A DNA stretch of 47,910 nucleotides from a bacterium (GTDB lineage: Bacteria; Bacteroidota; Ignavibacteria; UBA10030). This document shows positions 31,176 to 40,424 of the stretch, piece by piece. Where the stretch lies: contig QYQB01000043.1 of assembly GCA_007280275.1 (NCBI GenBank), positions 1 to 47,910 on the forward strand. Direction: 5' to 3'. The translations under genes and the position numbers were made by a program. The notes beneath the pieces are model-generated. The model made no database searches. It saw only the letters and a program-made list of their open reading frames with translations, and was not told the DNA's origin. Numbering within the stretch: the first letter of the stretch is position 1; each line of letters begins with the position of its first letter.

Positions 31176-32407
31176 ACAGTCCACTCACCGAAAAGCTGTT
31201 CGACCTGCTCAAGCAGGTGACCGGGTACATCTATCCGAATGAGATAGAAGTCCATTGGGGCATTCTGGTTGTTGTGTATCCGTATCTTACCGGATTGGTC
31301 GCCGGTGCATTTATTCTCGCCTCGCTCGTGAAGGTCTTCAATGTGAAAGAGGTTCAGCCCGCCTATCGGTTGGCAATGCTTACGGCGCTCTCGTTTCTTC
31401 TTATCGCTCCGCTGCCATTGCTGCTGCATCTTGGCCATCCGGTACGATCATATGAGATCTTTCTCAATCCGAACTTCACGTCGGCGATGGCCATGTTCGG
31501 CTTTGTCTATGCCTGGTATCTCATGGTCGTTCTGATCCTGGAGATCTGGTTTACCTATCGCAAGGATCTCATTGTATGGTCCCAGGGAGAAACAGGGTTG
31601 ATGCGATGGGTGCACAGGGCTGTCGCGTTGTACTCGACCGACATCAGCGACAAGGCCGTGGAGTTTGACAAGAAAATGGTGAAAGGCATTACGATCATCG
31701 GAATACCGTCGGCCTTCCTTCTGCATGGGTATGTGGGGTTCATTTTTGGCTCCATTAAGGCGAATCCCTGGTGGAGCAGCGTCCTGATGCCGATTGTGTT
31801 CCTGTTCTCAGCTATTGTCTCCGGCATTGCGCTTGTCCTCTTCCTCTATATGGTGATTACCCCGCTCCGGAAGGAAAAGATCGACATCAAGTGTGTGGAT
31901 AAAATGGCGTCGTTTCTTTTCTATGCGGTTATTGTTGACTTCTCGCTCGAATTTCTTGATTTTATCCACCGGCTCTATGAGAGCGAAGAGTCAATCAACA
32001 TCCTGTCAGATCTTGTCATGAACAAGCTGTTTATCAGCCTCGGCGTTCTTCAGGTCCTTCTGGGCATGTTGCTGCCCCTCGGAATGATGGTCGCCATCCG
32101 GCTCTTCAAATTTGAGGAGGAATTGAGGAAACTTCTGTACTTTGTCTCAGCGATTCTGATCCAGATTGGGATATTCGCAACGAGATGGAATGTCGTGATC
32201 GGGGGCCAGATGTTTTCCAAGAGTTTCAGAGGCCTGACCGCGTACAAGATGGATATTGGCGGGATGGAAGGATTCCTGATGACGCTCGTTCTTCTCTCGT
32301 TGCCGTTCATTGTTCTTTCCATCCTTATCAAAGTGCTGCCGCCTTGGGAAAAACCGGCGAAGGGGACTACTGAAGGTGGCACAATGGAACGCTCAGTGAT
32401 CGGCTGA
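31172..32407 (+). CDS. NrfD/PsrC-type quinone-interacting membrane protein
   Basis: This is a 411-residue polytopic protein with about eight to ten helices. It belongs to the NrfD/PsrC family by its hydrophobic layout and family-like segments such as LLIAPLPLLLHLGHPVRSY and FLLHGYVGFIFGSIKANPWW. These subunits carry no cofactor and exchange electrons between membrane quinone and the ferredoxin partner, possibly with proton movement. Its start overlaps the ferredoxin gene by four bases (ATGA). A 91-bp gap with a small palindrome separates it from the Rieske gene, which marks the boundary between two complexes. Confidence 0.88.
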   Translation: MNSPLTEKLFDLLKQVTGYIYPNEIEVHWGILVVVYPYLTGLVAGAFILASLVKVFNVKEVQPAYRLAMLTALSFLLIAPLPLLLHLGHPVRSYEIFLNPNFTSAMAMFGFVYAWYLMVVLILEIWFTYRKDLIVWSQGETGLMRWVHRAVALYSTDISDKAVEFDKKMVKGITIIGIPSAFLLHGYVGFIFGSIKANPWWSSVLMPIVFLFSAIVSGIALVLFLYMVITPLRKEKIDIKCVDKMASFLFYAVIVDFSLEFLDFIHRLYESEESINILSDLVMNKLFISLGVLQVLLGMLLPLGMMVAIRLFKFEEELRKLLYFVSAILIQIGIFATRWNVVIGGQMFSKSFRGLTAYKMDIGGMEGFLMTLVLLSLPFIVLSILIKVLPPWEKPAKGTTEGGTMERSVIG

Positions 32408-32468
32408 ACGGTGCGTGTGGGCAGGGCGGTTCCCAAAGACCAGTGCCGGTACCTTAGACAATATAAAC

Positions 32469-32481
32469 TGTAGACTCTACA
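32469..32481. promoter_or_regulatory. 13-bp palindrome upstream of the Rieske gene
   Basis: TGTAGA-C-TCTACA is a perfect inverted repeat in the only sizeable gap (32408-32498) between the NrfD and Rieske modules. It could be an operator for internal control or a chance palindrome. Confidence 0.3.
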
Positions 32482-32498
32482 AGCGCAGGGCGTAGATT

Positions 32499-32957
32499 AT
32501 GACAAGCGAAGTCGGACCAAACGGTGAGCAAGAAACCAGGAGGGGCTTCCTGAGGTATCTCCTTGGGGGCGGTCTGGTTGCATCGCTCGCTGCAGTTCTG
32601 TATCCGATTATGGCGTACCTGAAGCCGCCTCAGCAAGCAGAGGTAGAAGTGACGAGCGTGAAGGCCGGCAAGGTCAGTGCCATGGAGAAAGAGAGCGGCA
32701 TCATCGTTCGGTTCGGGAACAAGCCGGTGATCCTTGTTCGGAATGCAGCCGGTGAATTTCGCGCCTTTTCCGCCACGTGCACACACCTTGATTGCACGGT
32801 GCAATTTCGCAAAGACATGGGTCTTATCTGGTGCGCATGTCATAACGGCCGGTACGATCTGAACGGACGCAACGTGGCGGGTCCGCCGCCGCGTCCGCTT
32901 GACGAATACAGGGTCATCATCCAAGGTGAAGACATCTCAATCTCGAAGAAAGCATGA
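32499..32957 (+). CDS. Rieske 2Fe-2S protein
   Basis: This 152-residue protein has an N-terminal twin-arginine motif ([12 protein letters not shown]) leading into a membrane anchor helix, and a soluble Rieske fold. The cluster ligands are in CTHLDC and CACHNGRY, two Cys and two His as required. Rieske proteins of bc complexes take one electron from quinol at the Qo site and hand it to a cytochrome c. The next gene, overlapping by four bases, encodes the matching cytochrome b, so this is a genuine bc-type complex rather than a dioxygenase ferredoxin. Confidence 0.93.
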   Translation: MTSEVGPNGEQETRRGFLRYLLGGGLVASLAAVLYPIMAYLKPPQQAEVEVTSVKAGKVSAMEKESGIIVRFGNKPVILVRNAAGEFRAFSATCTHLDCTVQFRKDMGLIWCACHNGRYDLNGRNVAGPPPRPLDEYRVIIQGEDISISKKA

Positions 32958-34033
32958 ACACTTTCTGGTCAAGACTCTACTCCTGGGCTGACGAGCGTGT
33001 CAAGCTTGGCGGCCTTGTTGAATACATGGGGAAGAAGTACGTGCCCGTGAATCGACATTCAATATGGTACTACTTCGGTGGCGTGTCGCTCTTCCTGTTC
33101 ATTATTCAGGTGGTGACGGGCATCCTCCTGTTATTGTACTATAAAAGTGGAGAGCTGCTTGCCTTCGAGAGCATCCAATTTATTATGGCAAAGGTTCGGT
33201 TCGGGTGGCTCATCCGGTCTCTCCACAGCTGGACTGCGAACCTCTTTGTTCTGACTGCGATGATTCACATGTTCAGCGTCTTCTTCGGGAAGGCGTACCG
33301 AAAACCGCGGGGAATCACATGGATCACGGGAATGGTGATGTTCTTTCTCGCTCTCGGTTTTGGTTTCAGCGGGTATCTTCTTCCCTGGAATGAACTCGCG
33401 TTTTTTGCCACGAAGGTAGGAACCGACATCGCCGGCGCTGTACCCATTGTCGGCAAGCCGATGATGGTTTTCCTGCGCGGCGGTGAAGATGTGACCGGCG
33501 CAACGCTCTCCCGCTTTTTTGGATTCCACGTGGCGCTCTTGCCGGGGATATTTACCGTGTTTCTGGGCATACACCTCCTTCTGGTTCAGCGACAGGGGAT
33601 GAGTGAACCGCTATCGCATGGAGATTCGCCGGATACCGAACGCAAGACGATGCCATTCTTCCCGAACTTTCTGCTGCGGGATATGCTCTTCTGGCTGATG
33701 GTGCTCAATCTTCTGGCGATTCTGGCTGTCTTCTTCCCATGGGAGCTTGGAAAGAAAGCCGATGCGTTTGCCTCCGCTCCTGCTGGCATCAAGCCCGAGT
33801 GGTACTTCCTGTTCATGTTTCAGACCTTGAAGTACATCCCGGGGAAAATCCTCTTCATCGATGGCGAAGTGCTCGGCATTCTTGTTTTCGGACTGGCCGG
33901 ATTCCTGTGGTTGATGGTTCCGTTCTGGGACAGAAAAAGCTCGCGGGGAGAGACCAACCGTCTCATCAATTATGTTGGGATCTTCGTGGTCTTCTACATG
34001 ATCATTCTCACAATCGTAGGGTGGATCGTATGA
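32954..34033 (+). CDS. Cytochrome b of a bc-type complex
   Basis: This 359-residue protein has both the heme-binding N-terminal part and the C-terminal quinol-site part in one chain. Two helices carry the four heme b ligands: [19 protein letters not shown] and [20 protein letters not shown]. The Qo-site motif PEWY is present ([10 protein letters not shown]). It overlaps the Rieske gene upstream and the 11-heme cytochrome gene downstream by ATGA junctions, so the three products are probably made in fixed ratio. The usual monoheme or diheme cytochrome c1 is absent; the multiheme cytochrome takes its place. Confidence 0.93.
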   Translation: MNTFWSRLYSWADERVKLGGLVEYMGKKYVPVNRHSIWYYFGGVSLFLFIIQVVTGILLLLYYKSGELLAFESIQFIMAKVRFGWLIRSLHSWTANLFVLTAMIHMFSVFFGKAYRKPRGITWITGMVMFFLALGFGFSGYLLPWNELAFFATKVGTDIAGAVPIVGKPMMVFLRGGEDVTGATLSRFFGFHVALLPGIFTVFLGIHLLLVQRQGMSEPLSHGDSPDTERKTMPFFPNFLLRDMLFWLMVLNLLAILAVFFPWELGKKADAFASAPAGIKPEWYFLFMFQTLKYIPGKILFIDGEVLGILVFGLAGFLWLMVPFWDRKSSRGETNRLINYVGIFVVFYMIILTIVGWIV

Positions 34034-35502
34034 ACAGAACCACCCGAATTATGTTCGGTCTTCTCATGCTTGCTTTCTCATCTGCGGGGTTTGCTGGTGC
34101 CGATGACAAATGCCTGACGTGCCATGAATCGATTGGCGGGAAAGCAGTGGATCTTTTCAAGCGCGATGTGCATCACGCGAAGGGAATTTCGTGCGCCGGC
34201 TGTCACGGCGGGAATGCGCAGTCCGATGACATGGAGAAGGCGATGGACCCGAAGGCTGGCTACATCGGCGTGCCCAAGGGGGATGACATCTCCAGGGTCT
34301 GCGCTAAATGCCACGGCGACAGCGGACGGATGAAGCAATACAGTTCTCACTTGCCCACCAACCAAATCGAGAATCTACGGGCCAGCGTTCACGGAAAGCT
34401 CTCAACCAACGGCAAGGAGCGCATTGTTCAATGCACTACCTGCCACGACGCCCATGGAATCGTGCCGGTCAAGAATCCCGGTTCACCGGTCTATCCGTTG
34501 AACATTGTCAAGAAGTGCACGCAGTGCCACGCGAACGCGGCCTTGATGCGGACCTACAACCCATCGCTTCCCGTCGACCAGCTCGACAAGTACCGGACGA
34601 GCGTCCATGGGATGCGGAATGCGAAGGGGGACGCGAAGGTTGCAGAATGCGCAAGCTGCCACGGCAGTCACGATATTCTCTCGGTGAAAGACACGAAGTC
34701 TTCCGTCTACCCCACGAACATCCCTTCGACATGCGCTCATTGCCACAGCAAGGCGGAGTACATGAAGGAGTACAAGATTCCGACGGATCAATTCGACAAG
34801 TTCTCAAGGAGTGTCCACGGAGTCGCTTTGCTGCAGAAACATGATCTTGGAGCGCCTGCGTGCAACAGCTGCCATGGGAACCATGCAGCAACACCGCCGG
34901 GCGTCCAGTCGGTTTCGAAAGTGTGCGGAACCTGCCACGCGTTGAATGCCGATCTGTTCTCCTCGAGTCCTCACAAGAAAGCGTTCGATGACCGGAAGCT
35001 CCCGGAGTGCGAGACATGCCATGGCAACCACGAAATCATTGTTGCAACGAACAAGCTGCTCGGAGTGACCTCCGAGGCGGTCTGCAGCCGTTGCCACAAC
35101 GAGAGCCAGAATGTCAAAGGATTCGCCACTGCAAAAGCGATGAGAGGATTGATCGACAGTCTCGAATCCCGGGAAAAACGGGCCATCGCTCTTGTGAATG
35201 AAGCGGAGCAGAAGGGGATGGAAATTTCAGAAGCGAAGTACAAGTTGCGGGACGCTCATCAAGCGCGGCTTGAGTCGAGGACGATGGTGCACTCCTTTAA
35301 CGAAGCCCGTTTCCAGGACGTTGTCAACAAGGGTATCGTTGTCTCGGCTTCGGTCAGCGAAGAAGCAACGCAGGCGCTGGACGAGTACGTATTTCGCAGA
35401 GTCGGATTGGGGCTTGCCACACTGGCGATCACCGTCCTTGCGATCTCTCTGTACGTCTACATTCGAAGACTTGAACGACATCAAGCCATGGGAGGAAAGT
35501 GA
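34030..35502 (+). CDS. 11-heme c-type cytochrome, putative cytochrome c1 replacement
   Basis: This is a 490-residue protein from the ATG at 34030, which overlaps the cytochrome b stop and begins a signal peptide ([16 protein letters not shown], cleavage near GFAGA). An in-frame start far upstream would lie inside the cytochrome b gene and is rejected. Eleven CXXCH motifs lie between about residues 33 and 360: CLTCH, CAGCH, CAKCH, CTTCH, CTQCH, CASCH, CAHCH, CNSCH, CGTCH, CETCH and CSRCH. A helical, charged segment and a C-terminal membrane helix (about 460-480) follow. The repeated phrase of SVHG followed by CxxCHGxH resembles the other large cytochromes of the cluster. It should accept electrons from the Rieske protein and pass them to the periplasm. 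Confidence 0.88.
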   Translation: MNRTTRIMFGLLMLAFSSAGFAGADDKCLTCHESIGGKAVDLFKRDVHHAKGISCAGCHGGNAQSDDMEKAMDPKAGYIGVPKGDDISRVCAKCHGDSGRMKQYSSHLPTNQIENLRASVHGKLSTNGKERIVQCTTCHDAHGIVPVKNPGSPVYPLNIVKKCTQCHANAALMRTYNPSLPVDQLDKYRTSVHGMRNAKGDAKVAECASCHGSHDILSVKDTKSSVYPTNIPSTCAHCHSKAEYMKEYKIPTDQFDKFSRSVHGVALLQKHDLGAPACNSCHGNHAATPPGVQSVSKVCGTCHALNADLFSSSPHKKAFDDRKLPECETCHGNHEIIVATNKLLGVTSEAVCSRCHNESQNVKGFATAKAMRGLIDSLESREKRAIALVNEAEQKGMEISEAKYKLRDAHQARLESRTMVHSFNEARFQDVVNKGIVVSASVSEEATQALDEYVFRRVGLGLATLAITVLAISLYVYIRRLERHQAMGGK

Positions 35503-35544
35503 CTCCCTTTGTTCCACATCGATAACTAATCCAGGAGGATCTCT

Positions 35545-36078
35545 ATGGTAACCCGTTTTCTCACCCTGCTGTTGATTGTGATCGTGGCCGTTGGGTTTAC
35601 ATCACAGGCTCAGAACAAGTACATCGGCGTCAAGATGTGCTCCATGTGTCACAAAGCGGACAAATCAGGAAATCAGTTTGGCGTGTGGCAGAAGACCAAA
35701 CACGCTGAAGCATACAAGACCCTGACCGGTGCGAAGGCTGCTGAGATTGCAAAAGGAAAAGGCATCAAGAACGCAGCGGAAGCTCAGGAATGTCTCGCAT
35801 GCCATGGTGCTGTTGATGCGAAGCTCGCCGAGAAGACCTTCGATGTGAAAGACGGCGTGCAGTGCGAAGTATGCCACGGTCCGGGATCTGCCTATAAGAA
35901 CATGGCTGTCATGAAAGACAAGGCCAAGGCGATCGCCGCCGGTTTGCACGAGTTCAAAGACATGGCAGCCGTCGAGACTTTCTGCAAGACCTGCCACAAC
36001 GAAAAGAGCCCGACCCACAAAGCCTTCAAGTTCGAGGAGATGTGGGGAAAGATCAAGCACCCGGTGAAGAAGGGCTAG
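35545..36078 (+). CDS. Periplasmic tetraheme cytochrome (c554-like)
   Basis: This 177-residue protein has a signal peptide (cleavage near TSQAQ) and four CXXCH motifs: CSMCH, CLACH, CEVCH and CKTCH. CAGGAGG lies just upstream of the ATG. The pattern of a first motif followed by WQKTKHAEAYKTL and a third within VQCEVCHGPGS is that of the cytochrome c554 family. It is small, soluble and without an anchor, so a shuttle between inner-membrane complexes and the outer-membrane conduit is a reasonable role (inference). A hairpin follows the gene. Confidence 0.88.
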   Translation: MVTRFLTLLLIVIVAVGFTSQAQNKYIGVKMCSMCHKADKSGNQFGVWQKTKHAEAYKTLTGAKAAEIAKGKGIKNAAEAQECLACHGAVDAKLAEKTFDVKDGVQCEVCHGPGSAYKNMAVMKDKAKAIAAGLHEFKDMAAVETFCKTCHNEKSPTHKAFKFEEMWGKIKHPVKKG

Positions 36079-36126
36079 CAATTTCGCAGTGTGCTTGGAT
36101 TGGTGCTTCACGACGGTACAATGGAA

Positions 36127-36158
36127 GCGGCGCTGTGGCGCAAAGCGCAGCGCCGTTT
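36127..36158 (+). terminator. Hairpin with short T-tract after the tetraheme gene
   Basis: CGGCGCTG (36128-36135) pairs with CAGCGCCG (36148-36155), with a nested GCGC-AAA-GCGC alternative in the loop, followed by only TTT. It may be a partial terminator or an mRNA stabiliser that gives the abundant shuttle cytochrome a higher message level. Confidence 0.55.
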
Positions 36159-36191
36159 ATCCCCTCTGTTCTCTCGTAAGGGGAAGTTCCA

Positions 36192-36593
36192 ATGGACAGG
36201 AATGCGGTTCAGAAATCCTTCGAAGTGTGGCTGTTCGTTGCAGTCGCCGCATCAATGAACGGCATGTTCCGGAGTCTGTTTCTCGTGCCGAGGATAGGAG
36301 AGTATACTTCACACGTGCTGAGCGTGCTGATGTTGATGATTGTCGTTCTCCTCTCCTCATCTGTATTGGTGAACAGGCTCCTGAAGGAGTACGCCAACAG
36401 CGATTTGTTCCTGATCGGATCCCTGTGGGCGGTACTGACGTTGAGTGTCGACTTTGTCTTTGAGCTCTATGTTCTTGAAATACCCTGGAGAGCGATTCTA
36501 TCCGACTACAATGTGTCTTCCGGACGGATCTGGATCCTGGTGCTGACCACGGAGATCATCGGACCTTGGTTTATGGCTTCGAACAATCGTTGA
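36192..36593 (+). CDS. Small integral membrane protein of unknown function
   Basis: This 133-residue protein has about four hydrophobic segments (VWLFVAVAASMNGMF, VLSVLMLMIVVLLSSSVLV, LFLIGSLWAVLTLSVDFVFEL, IWILVLTTEIIGPWF). It has no heme motif and no family signature I recognise. Its place between the shuttle cytochrome and the porin gene is the only clue. It carries no signal peptide. Confidence 0.65.
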   Translation: MDRNAVQKSFEVWLFVAVAASMNGMFRSLFLVPRIGEYTSHVLSVLMLMIVVLLSSSVLVNRLLKEYANSDLFLIGSLWAVLTLSVDFVFELYVLEIPWRAILSDYNVSSGRIWILVLTTEIIGPWFMASNNR

Positions 36594-36708
36594 CCAGAGG
36601 GCAGACGCTCGTTTTCAGCACGAATGTATTGACACCACTGTTTTCAGCGACCTTGTTATTTGAACTTGTGACGTTGTTTTGATCAACCATACTCTTACTA
36701 GAGCGATT

Positions 36709-38022
36709 ATGAAGAAACTCCTGGTTGTCGCCTGTCTCATCTTCCTTTCGGTCTCCGGTACTCTTGCACAACGGTTGCAGGCCCGGTTTGTCACCTCCGC
36801 ATATGCCTGGGAGAGACAGGACACGATTGGAACCTCCTCGCAGCATCTTTTCGGCTATCAGACGATACAGCTTTCCATCGCCGGTGAAAAGCTCTCGTTC
36901 AATACCTACCTTCAGGGCTTCAATGATTTTGCCGGCCCCCTCAAGAATGAGGGAATCCTGAGAGTCTATAACCTCTATTTCAAAGCCTCGAATATCGCTC
37001 AGCTTGCAGATGTGAGCCTGGGGCGTCAGGCGGTCTTCGCGGGCGTGGGCACCGGGACGATCGATGGAGGGCTTGTGTCGCTCAAGTTCCTTGATTCCCG
37101 GCTGAAAGTCGTCGGATACTACGGCACGCTCCCGTCAGAGCGCTACAAGATGGCGTTGATCAGCAATGCCGGCGACAACTACATGACAGGCGGCCAAATG
37201 GTTGCCTCGCCCGCCGACTTTGCCCAGATCTCGGTGAGCTATATGCAGAAGCATCTCAGGCCCGAGACATACATCGGCATCCGCCGGGATTCGCTCTTCA
37301 ATCCGTACCCGATCGAGATCAAGCCCTCGGCAGCGGCAGAAGAATACATCAGCGGCGATGTCAATCTCGAATACAACGACGTCATTTCGGGATATGGCCG
37401 GTATGATTATGATCTCCTTTCGGAGAAAAACTCCCGGATGCAGCTCTTCACGAGGGTGAAGCCGTTCGGCTCCCTGAACGTCAAAGCGCTCGAACCATTG
37501 AGCCTGACAGGAGAGTACGTCCAGCGCGATCCGCGGTTGCTCTATAATTCGATTTTCTCAGTCTTCACATTCAACTCCCTGAAGGAATATGAGGTGGGAG
37601 TTGAGTATGCGATCGGCACAGCCTGGCAGGTGTTCGCGAAGTATGGAGCGGTCTCCTACAACGACGCAACGCAGAACCAAATTACAGTCGGCGTGAATGG
37701 CGAACATGTCTCATTAAGCGTCACGAGAGATAACGGGGATGGCGGAGAACTGAGCGCTGCGTCCTTGAACCTTGGATATCCGCTGCTCGAGAACAAGCTG
37801 ACACCGACACTTCTCCTTGGCTATGCGCATTACAAACTGAGCGAGTACTCCTCAAAGCTGGATGATGCACTCAGCGTTGCTGTGGGGGCTGTCTATCGCC
37901 CCTCCCGGCTCTTCAGTGTCGATGCACAGGCGCAGTGGATCCAGAACAAGATCTACAGCAGCGACATGCGTTTCTTTGTGAGGGTAAACTATCTTCTCAG
38001 CCACCAACTTGAAATCTTCTAG
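36709..38022 (+). CDS. Outer-membrane beta-barrel protein, putative porin of a porin-cytochrome conduit
   Basis: This is a 437-residue protein from the ATG at 36709, which begins a signal peptide (MKKLLVVACLIFLSVSGTLAQ). The mature part is a series of alternating-hydrophobic strands typical of beta-barrels, for example LQARFVTSAYAWERQDT, LKVVGYYGTLPSERYKMAL, EVGVEYAIGTAWQVFAKYG and LTPTLLLGYAHYKLSEY, with a final strand of RFFVRVNYLLSHQLEIF. There is no heme motif. Two multiheme cytochromes, one of them a lipoprotein, follow in the same direction. That is the gene content of known porin-cytochrome complexes (MtrCAB and OmbB/OmaB/OmcB), although sequence kinship cannot be claimed by eye. Confidence 0.75.
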   Translation: MKKLLVVACLIFLSVSGTLAQRLQARFVTSAYAWERQDTIGTSSQHLFGYQTIQLSIAGEKLSFNTYLQGFNDFAGPLKNEGILRVYNLYFKASNIAQLADVSLGRQAVFAGVGTGTIDGGLVSLKFLDSRLKVVGYYGTLPSERYKMALISNAGDNYMTGGQMVASPADFAQISVSYMQKHLRPETYIGIRRDSLFNPYPIEIKPSAAAEEYISGDVNLEYNDVISGYGRYDYDLLSEKNSRMQLFTRVKPFGSLNVKALEPLSLTGEYVQRDPRLLYNSIFSVFTFNSLKEYEVGVEYAIGTAWQVFAKYGAVSYNDATQNQITVGVNGEHVSLSVTRDNGDGGELSAASLNLGYPLLENKLTPTLLLGYAHYKLSEYSSKLDDALSVAVGAVYRPSRLFSVDAQAQWIQNKIYSSDMRFFVRVNYLLSHQLEIF

Positions 38023-38029
38023 AAACCTT

Positions 38030-39262
38030 ATGCCAAACCCCACATCACACAGTATCGTTCGGCGGGTCCCCAACGGGTTCTTTTCTGTCGCTGTCTGCGT
38101 GCTGGCCCTGACACTGGTGGCGTTTTCCAGTGTCAACGCCCAGTCCAAGGACCGACCGACCACAATCAAATTCTCTCACCGCTTTCACGTCAGGGATGCG
38201 GGTGCTGCCTGTGCGGATTGCCATACGGCCGCGCCAACAAGCAAACTCGCTTCGGACACGCTGCTCGCAACGCACGAAAACTGCAAGTCGTGTCACGAAG
38301 AGCAACTGAGCTCGAAGTGCGCTTTCTGCCATACGAGCGAGGACCCGACGACGTACACGACCACCCCGTTGCCCAAGCGCAACCTTGTGTTCTCGCACCA
38401 GCAACACGTCGAGGCGCAAAAGGTCGAGTGTGAAAAATGCCACACTGGTGTGGACAAGGCGGAAATCGGTGTCTCGGTTGGGATCCCACCGATGCCAACG
38501 TGCAACACCTGCCATAACGACATCAAGGCATCGAATGCGTGTGAAGGATGCCACGTGGACATGGCTGCACTCCGGCCCAGAGAGCACGATCGCACAGAAT
38601 TCGTCCGTGAGCACAAAATGGCTGCCCGCATTTCGACGGCGACATGCGCATCATGCCATACGCAGGAATCGTGTGCGGACTGTCATAACGGTTCGGATCT
38701 TCTGAAGGTCAGTGTCCCCGGGAAGGATCTCATGTCACTCCGCTCGCCGCGGCTCACTGCCAACGATCGCGGTCAAGGGATGCGAACGGCGAAGGTACAC
38801 GATCTGAACTTCAAGTTTACCCACGGTCTCGCGGTTGAAGGCAAAACTTCCGACTGCCAGACGTGTCATAACAAGCAAACCTTCTGTGCAACGTGTCACG
38901 CAGCAGGAGGGAATGTCAACCAGGGAAAATTCCAGCCAGAGTCTCACCGAAAGTCGGGGTTTGTGACGATTGGAGTCGGATCCGGCGGTGGTGTGCATGC
39001 TAAACTGGCCAGAAGGGATATCGAAAGCTGTGCATCCTGCCACGACACGCAGGGCGCTGATCCGGCTTGCATCACGTGTCATATGGATTCGGATGGAATC
39101 AAAGGGACGAACGCCAGGACGCATGAACGGGGCTTCATGGCCGGAAACCATGGCACCTGGCATACGGATCCCGGTGCGACGTGCTATGTCTGTCATACGG
39201 ATGCCAATGCGCGTGCCGGGGGAATTAAAGGACAGAAGTTCTGTGGCTATTGTCATAAATGA
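38030..39262 (+). CDS. 14-heme c-type cytochrome, putative periplasmic part of the outer-membrane conduit
   Basis: This is a 410-residue protein from the ATG at 38030, eight bases after the porin stop. A signal peptide (cleavage near SSVNAQ) precedes fourteen CXXCH motifs, from CADCH near residue 62 to CGYCH at the very C-terminus. The phrases FSHRFHV and FSHQQHV and the free His residues between motifs resemble decaheme and cytochrome c7-type wires with bis-His ligation. It has no membrane anchor. It probably sits in the lumen of the adjacent barrel or docks on its periplasmic side. Confidence 0.87.
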   Translation: MPNPTSHSIVRRVPNGFFSVAVCVLALTLVAFSSVNAQSKDRPTTIKFSHRFHVRDAGAACADCHTAAPTSKLASDTLLATHENCKSCHEEQLSSKCAFCHTSEDPTTYTTTPLPKRNLVFSHQQHVEAQKVECEKCHTGVDKAEIGVSVGIPPMPTCNTCHNDIKASNACEGCHVDMAALRPREHDRTEFVREHKMAARISTATCASCHTQESCADCHNGSDLLKVSVPGKDLMSLRSPRLTANDRGQGMRTAKVHDLNFKFTHGLAVEGKTSDCQTCHNKQTFCATCHAAGGNVNQGKFQPESHRKSGFVTIGVGSGGGVHAKLARRDIESCASCHDTQGADPACITCHMDSDGIKGTNARTHERGFMAGNHGTWHTDPGATCYVCHTDANARAGGIKGQKFCGYCHK

Positions 39263-39272
39263 GCGGAAACCT

Positions 39273-40358
39273 ATGAGAACATATCATATCCCTACGATCG
39301 TACTACTGACGGCGCTGGTCGTCATTGCGTCACTGCTGAATTCCTGCAGTGATCTCAAGAGTGTGCAGGACCTGCCGACGGCATCTTCCGGCGCGCTCCA
39401 GGTCCATGATGCCGGCTGGCTTGATACGGCGGCGTCCAATTTCCACGGAACGATCCTGAAACAGGCGCAGTATAATCTTAGTGAATGTGCGACCTGCCAT
39501 TCGAAGCAGTTCACCGGAGGGACAAGCGGCGTGGCATGCTCCAAGTGCCACCAGTACTATCCGCATCCGGCCGGATTCAGCGCCTCGACCAGCCACCCGC
39601 AATACCTTTACAATCAGAACTATCCTCTGGGCCAGTGCAAAGCATGTCATGGCGCCACATATGCCGGAGGCGGCAACGCAAACCTCTCCTGCATGAAATC
39701 GGGATGCCATGTCGATGCGAACAATGTTTCAAAATCACCTGAGGCTTGCAACGCCTGTCATGGCAACTTCAAGGCCGCTGCAAATGACTTGCCCTCCGCA
39801 GCTCCGCCGAAGGACATTCTGGGGAACACTGCGACGACCGCACGCGGTGTCGGCGCTCACCAGATACACTTGGTCAGCGGAGCCGTCGGCAAGACGGTAA
39901 AATGTCAAGAATGTCATACGATCCCAACGCAACTCTCCTCACCTGGACACCTTGGAACGCTGCCGGCAGAAGTTGTGTTCAATGATACGCTTGCGCGGTT
40001 GACGACTGGCGGCGGAACCTCTGTGCCCAAACCCTCCTACGATCCATCAACGCTCAAGTGCAGCAATACCTTTTGTCACGGCAACTGGAAGGTAAGGAAA
40101 GCTACGTCCACCTCCCAGTTTGTCTTCGCGGACTCAGTTATGGTCGGTGCCAATGATTCTCCAGCCTGGACGGGTGGATCGGCAGCGGCCACGTGCGGTA
40201 CCTGCCACGGAATACCGCCGAAGGGTCACCTCGCACTCGCTGTTTCCTCCTGCGGGACATGTCACGTCGGTGTTGTTGACAACAACGGGCACATCGTCGA
40301 CAAGACGAAACACGGCAACGGGAAAATCAACGTGTTCGGTCAGGAATACGCATTCTGA
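39273..40358 (+). CDS. 9-heme outer-membrane lipoprotein cytochrome with two CX4CH motifs
   Basis: This is a 361-residue protein from the ATG at 39273. The N-terminus is a lipoprotein signal with the acylated Cys in VIASLLNSCSD. Nine heme motifs follow: seven canonical (CATCH, CSKCH, CKACH, CNACH, CQECH, CGTCH, CGTCH) and two CX4CH (CMKSGCH and CSNTFCH). The mix of CXXCH and CXXXXCH, and the phrases LKCSNTFCHGNW and ATCGTCHGIPP, are hallmarks of the CxxxxCH-type domain in Geobacter outer-membrane cytochromes such as OmcB (family knowledge). It is the best candidate for the outer-face cytochrome of the porin conduit. In-frame sequence upstream of 39273 lies in the previous gene and is rejected as coding. 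Confidence 0.88.
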   Translation: MRTYHIPTIVLLTALVVIASLLNSCSDLKSVQDLPTASSGALQVHDAGWLDTAASNFHGTILKQAQYNLSECATCHSKQFTGGTSGVACSKCHQYYPHPAGFSASTSHPQYLYNQNYPLGQCKACHGATYAGGGNANLSCMKSGCHVDANNVSKSPEACNACHGNFKAAANDLPSAAPPKDILGNTATTARGVGAHQIHLVSGAVGKTVKCQECHTIPTQLSSPGHLGTLPAEVVFNDTLARLTTGGGTSVPKPSYDPSTLKCSNTFCHGNWKVRKATSTSQFVFADSVMVGANDSPAWTGGSAAATCGTCHGIPPKGHLALAVSSCGTCHVGVVDNNGHIVDKTKHGNGKINVFGQEYAF

Positions 40359-40424
40359 CGCGTTGAGAGGTTCTCGGTAAAGTATTTATGTAACCATTAA
40401 CGGGAAGGGAGTGGCTGAGGGAAT

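Noticed and set aside
29693-32407. Calling the octaheme/FeS/NrfD set alternative complex III
   Set aside because: ActB, ActD, ActE and ActF-like genes are not present, and the cytochrome has eight hemes rather than the usual five or so.
33739-34029. N-terminal extension of the 11-heme cytochrome frame
   Set aside because: It lies inside the cytochrome b gene. The ATG at 34030 overlaps the b stop and begins a signal peptide.
38970-39272. N-terminal extension of the 9-heme lipoprotein frame
   Set aside because: It overlaps the 14-heme gene in another frame. The ATG at 39273 starts a clear lipoprotein signal.
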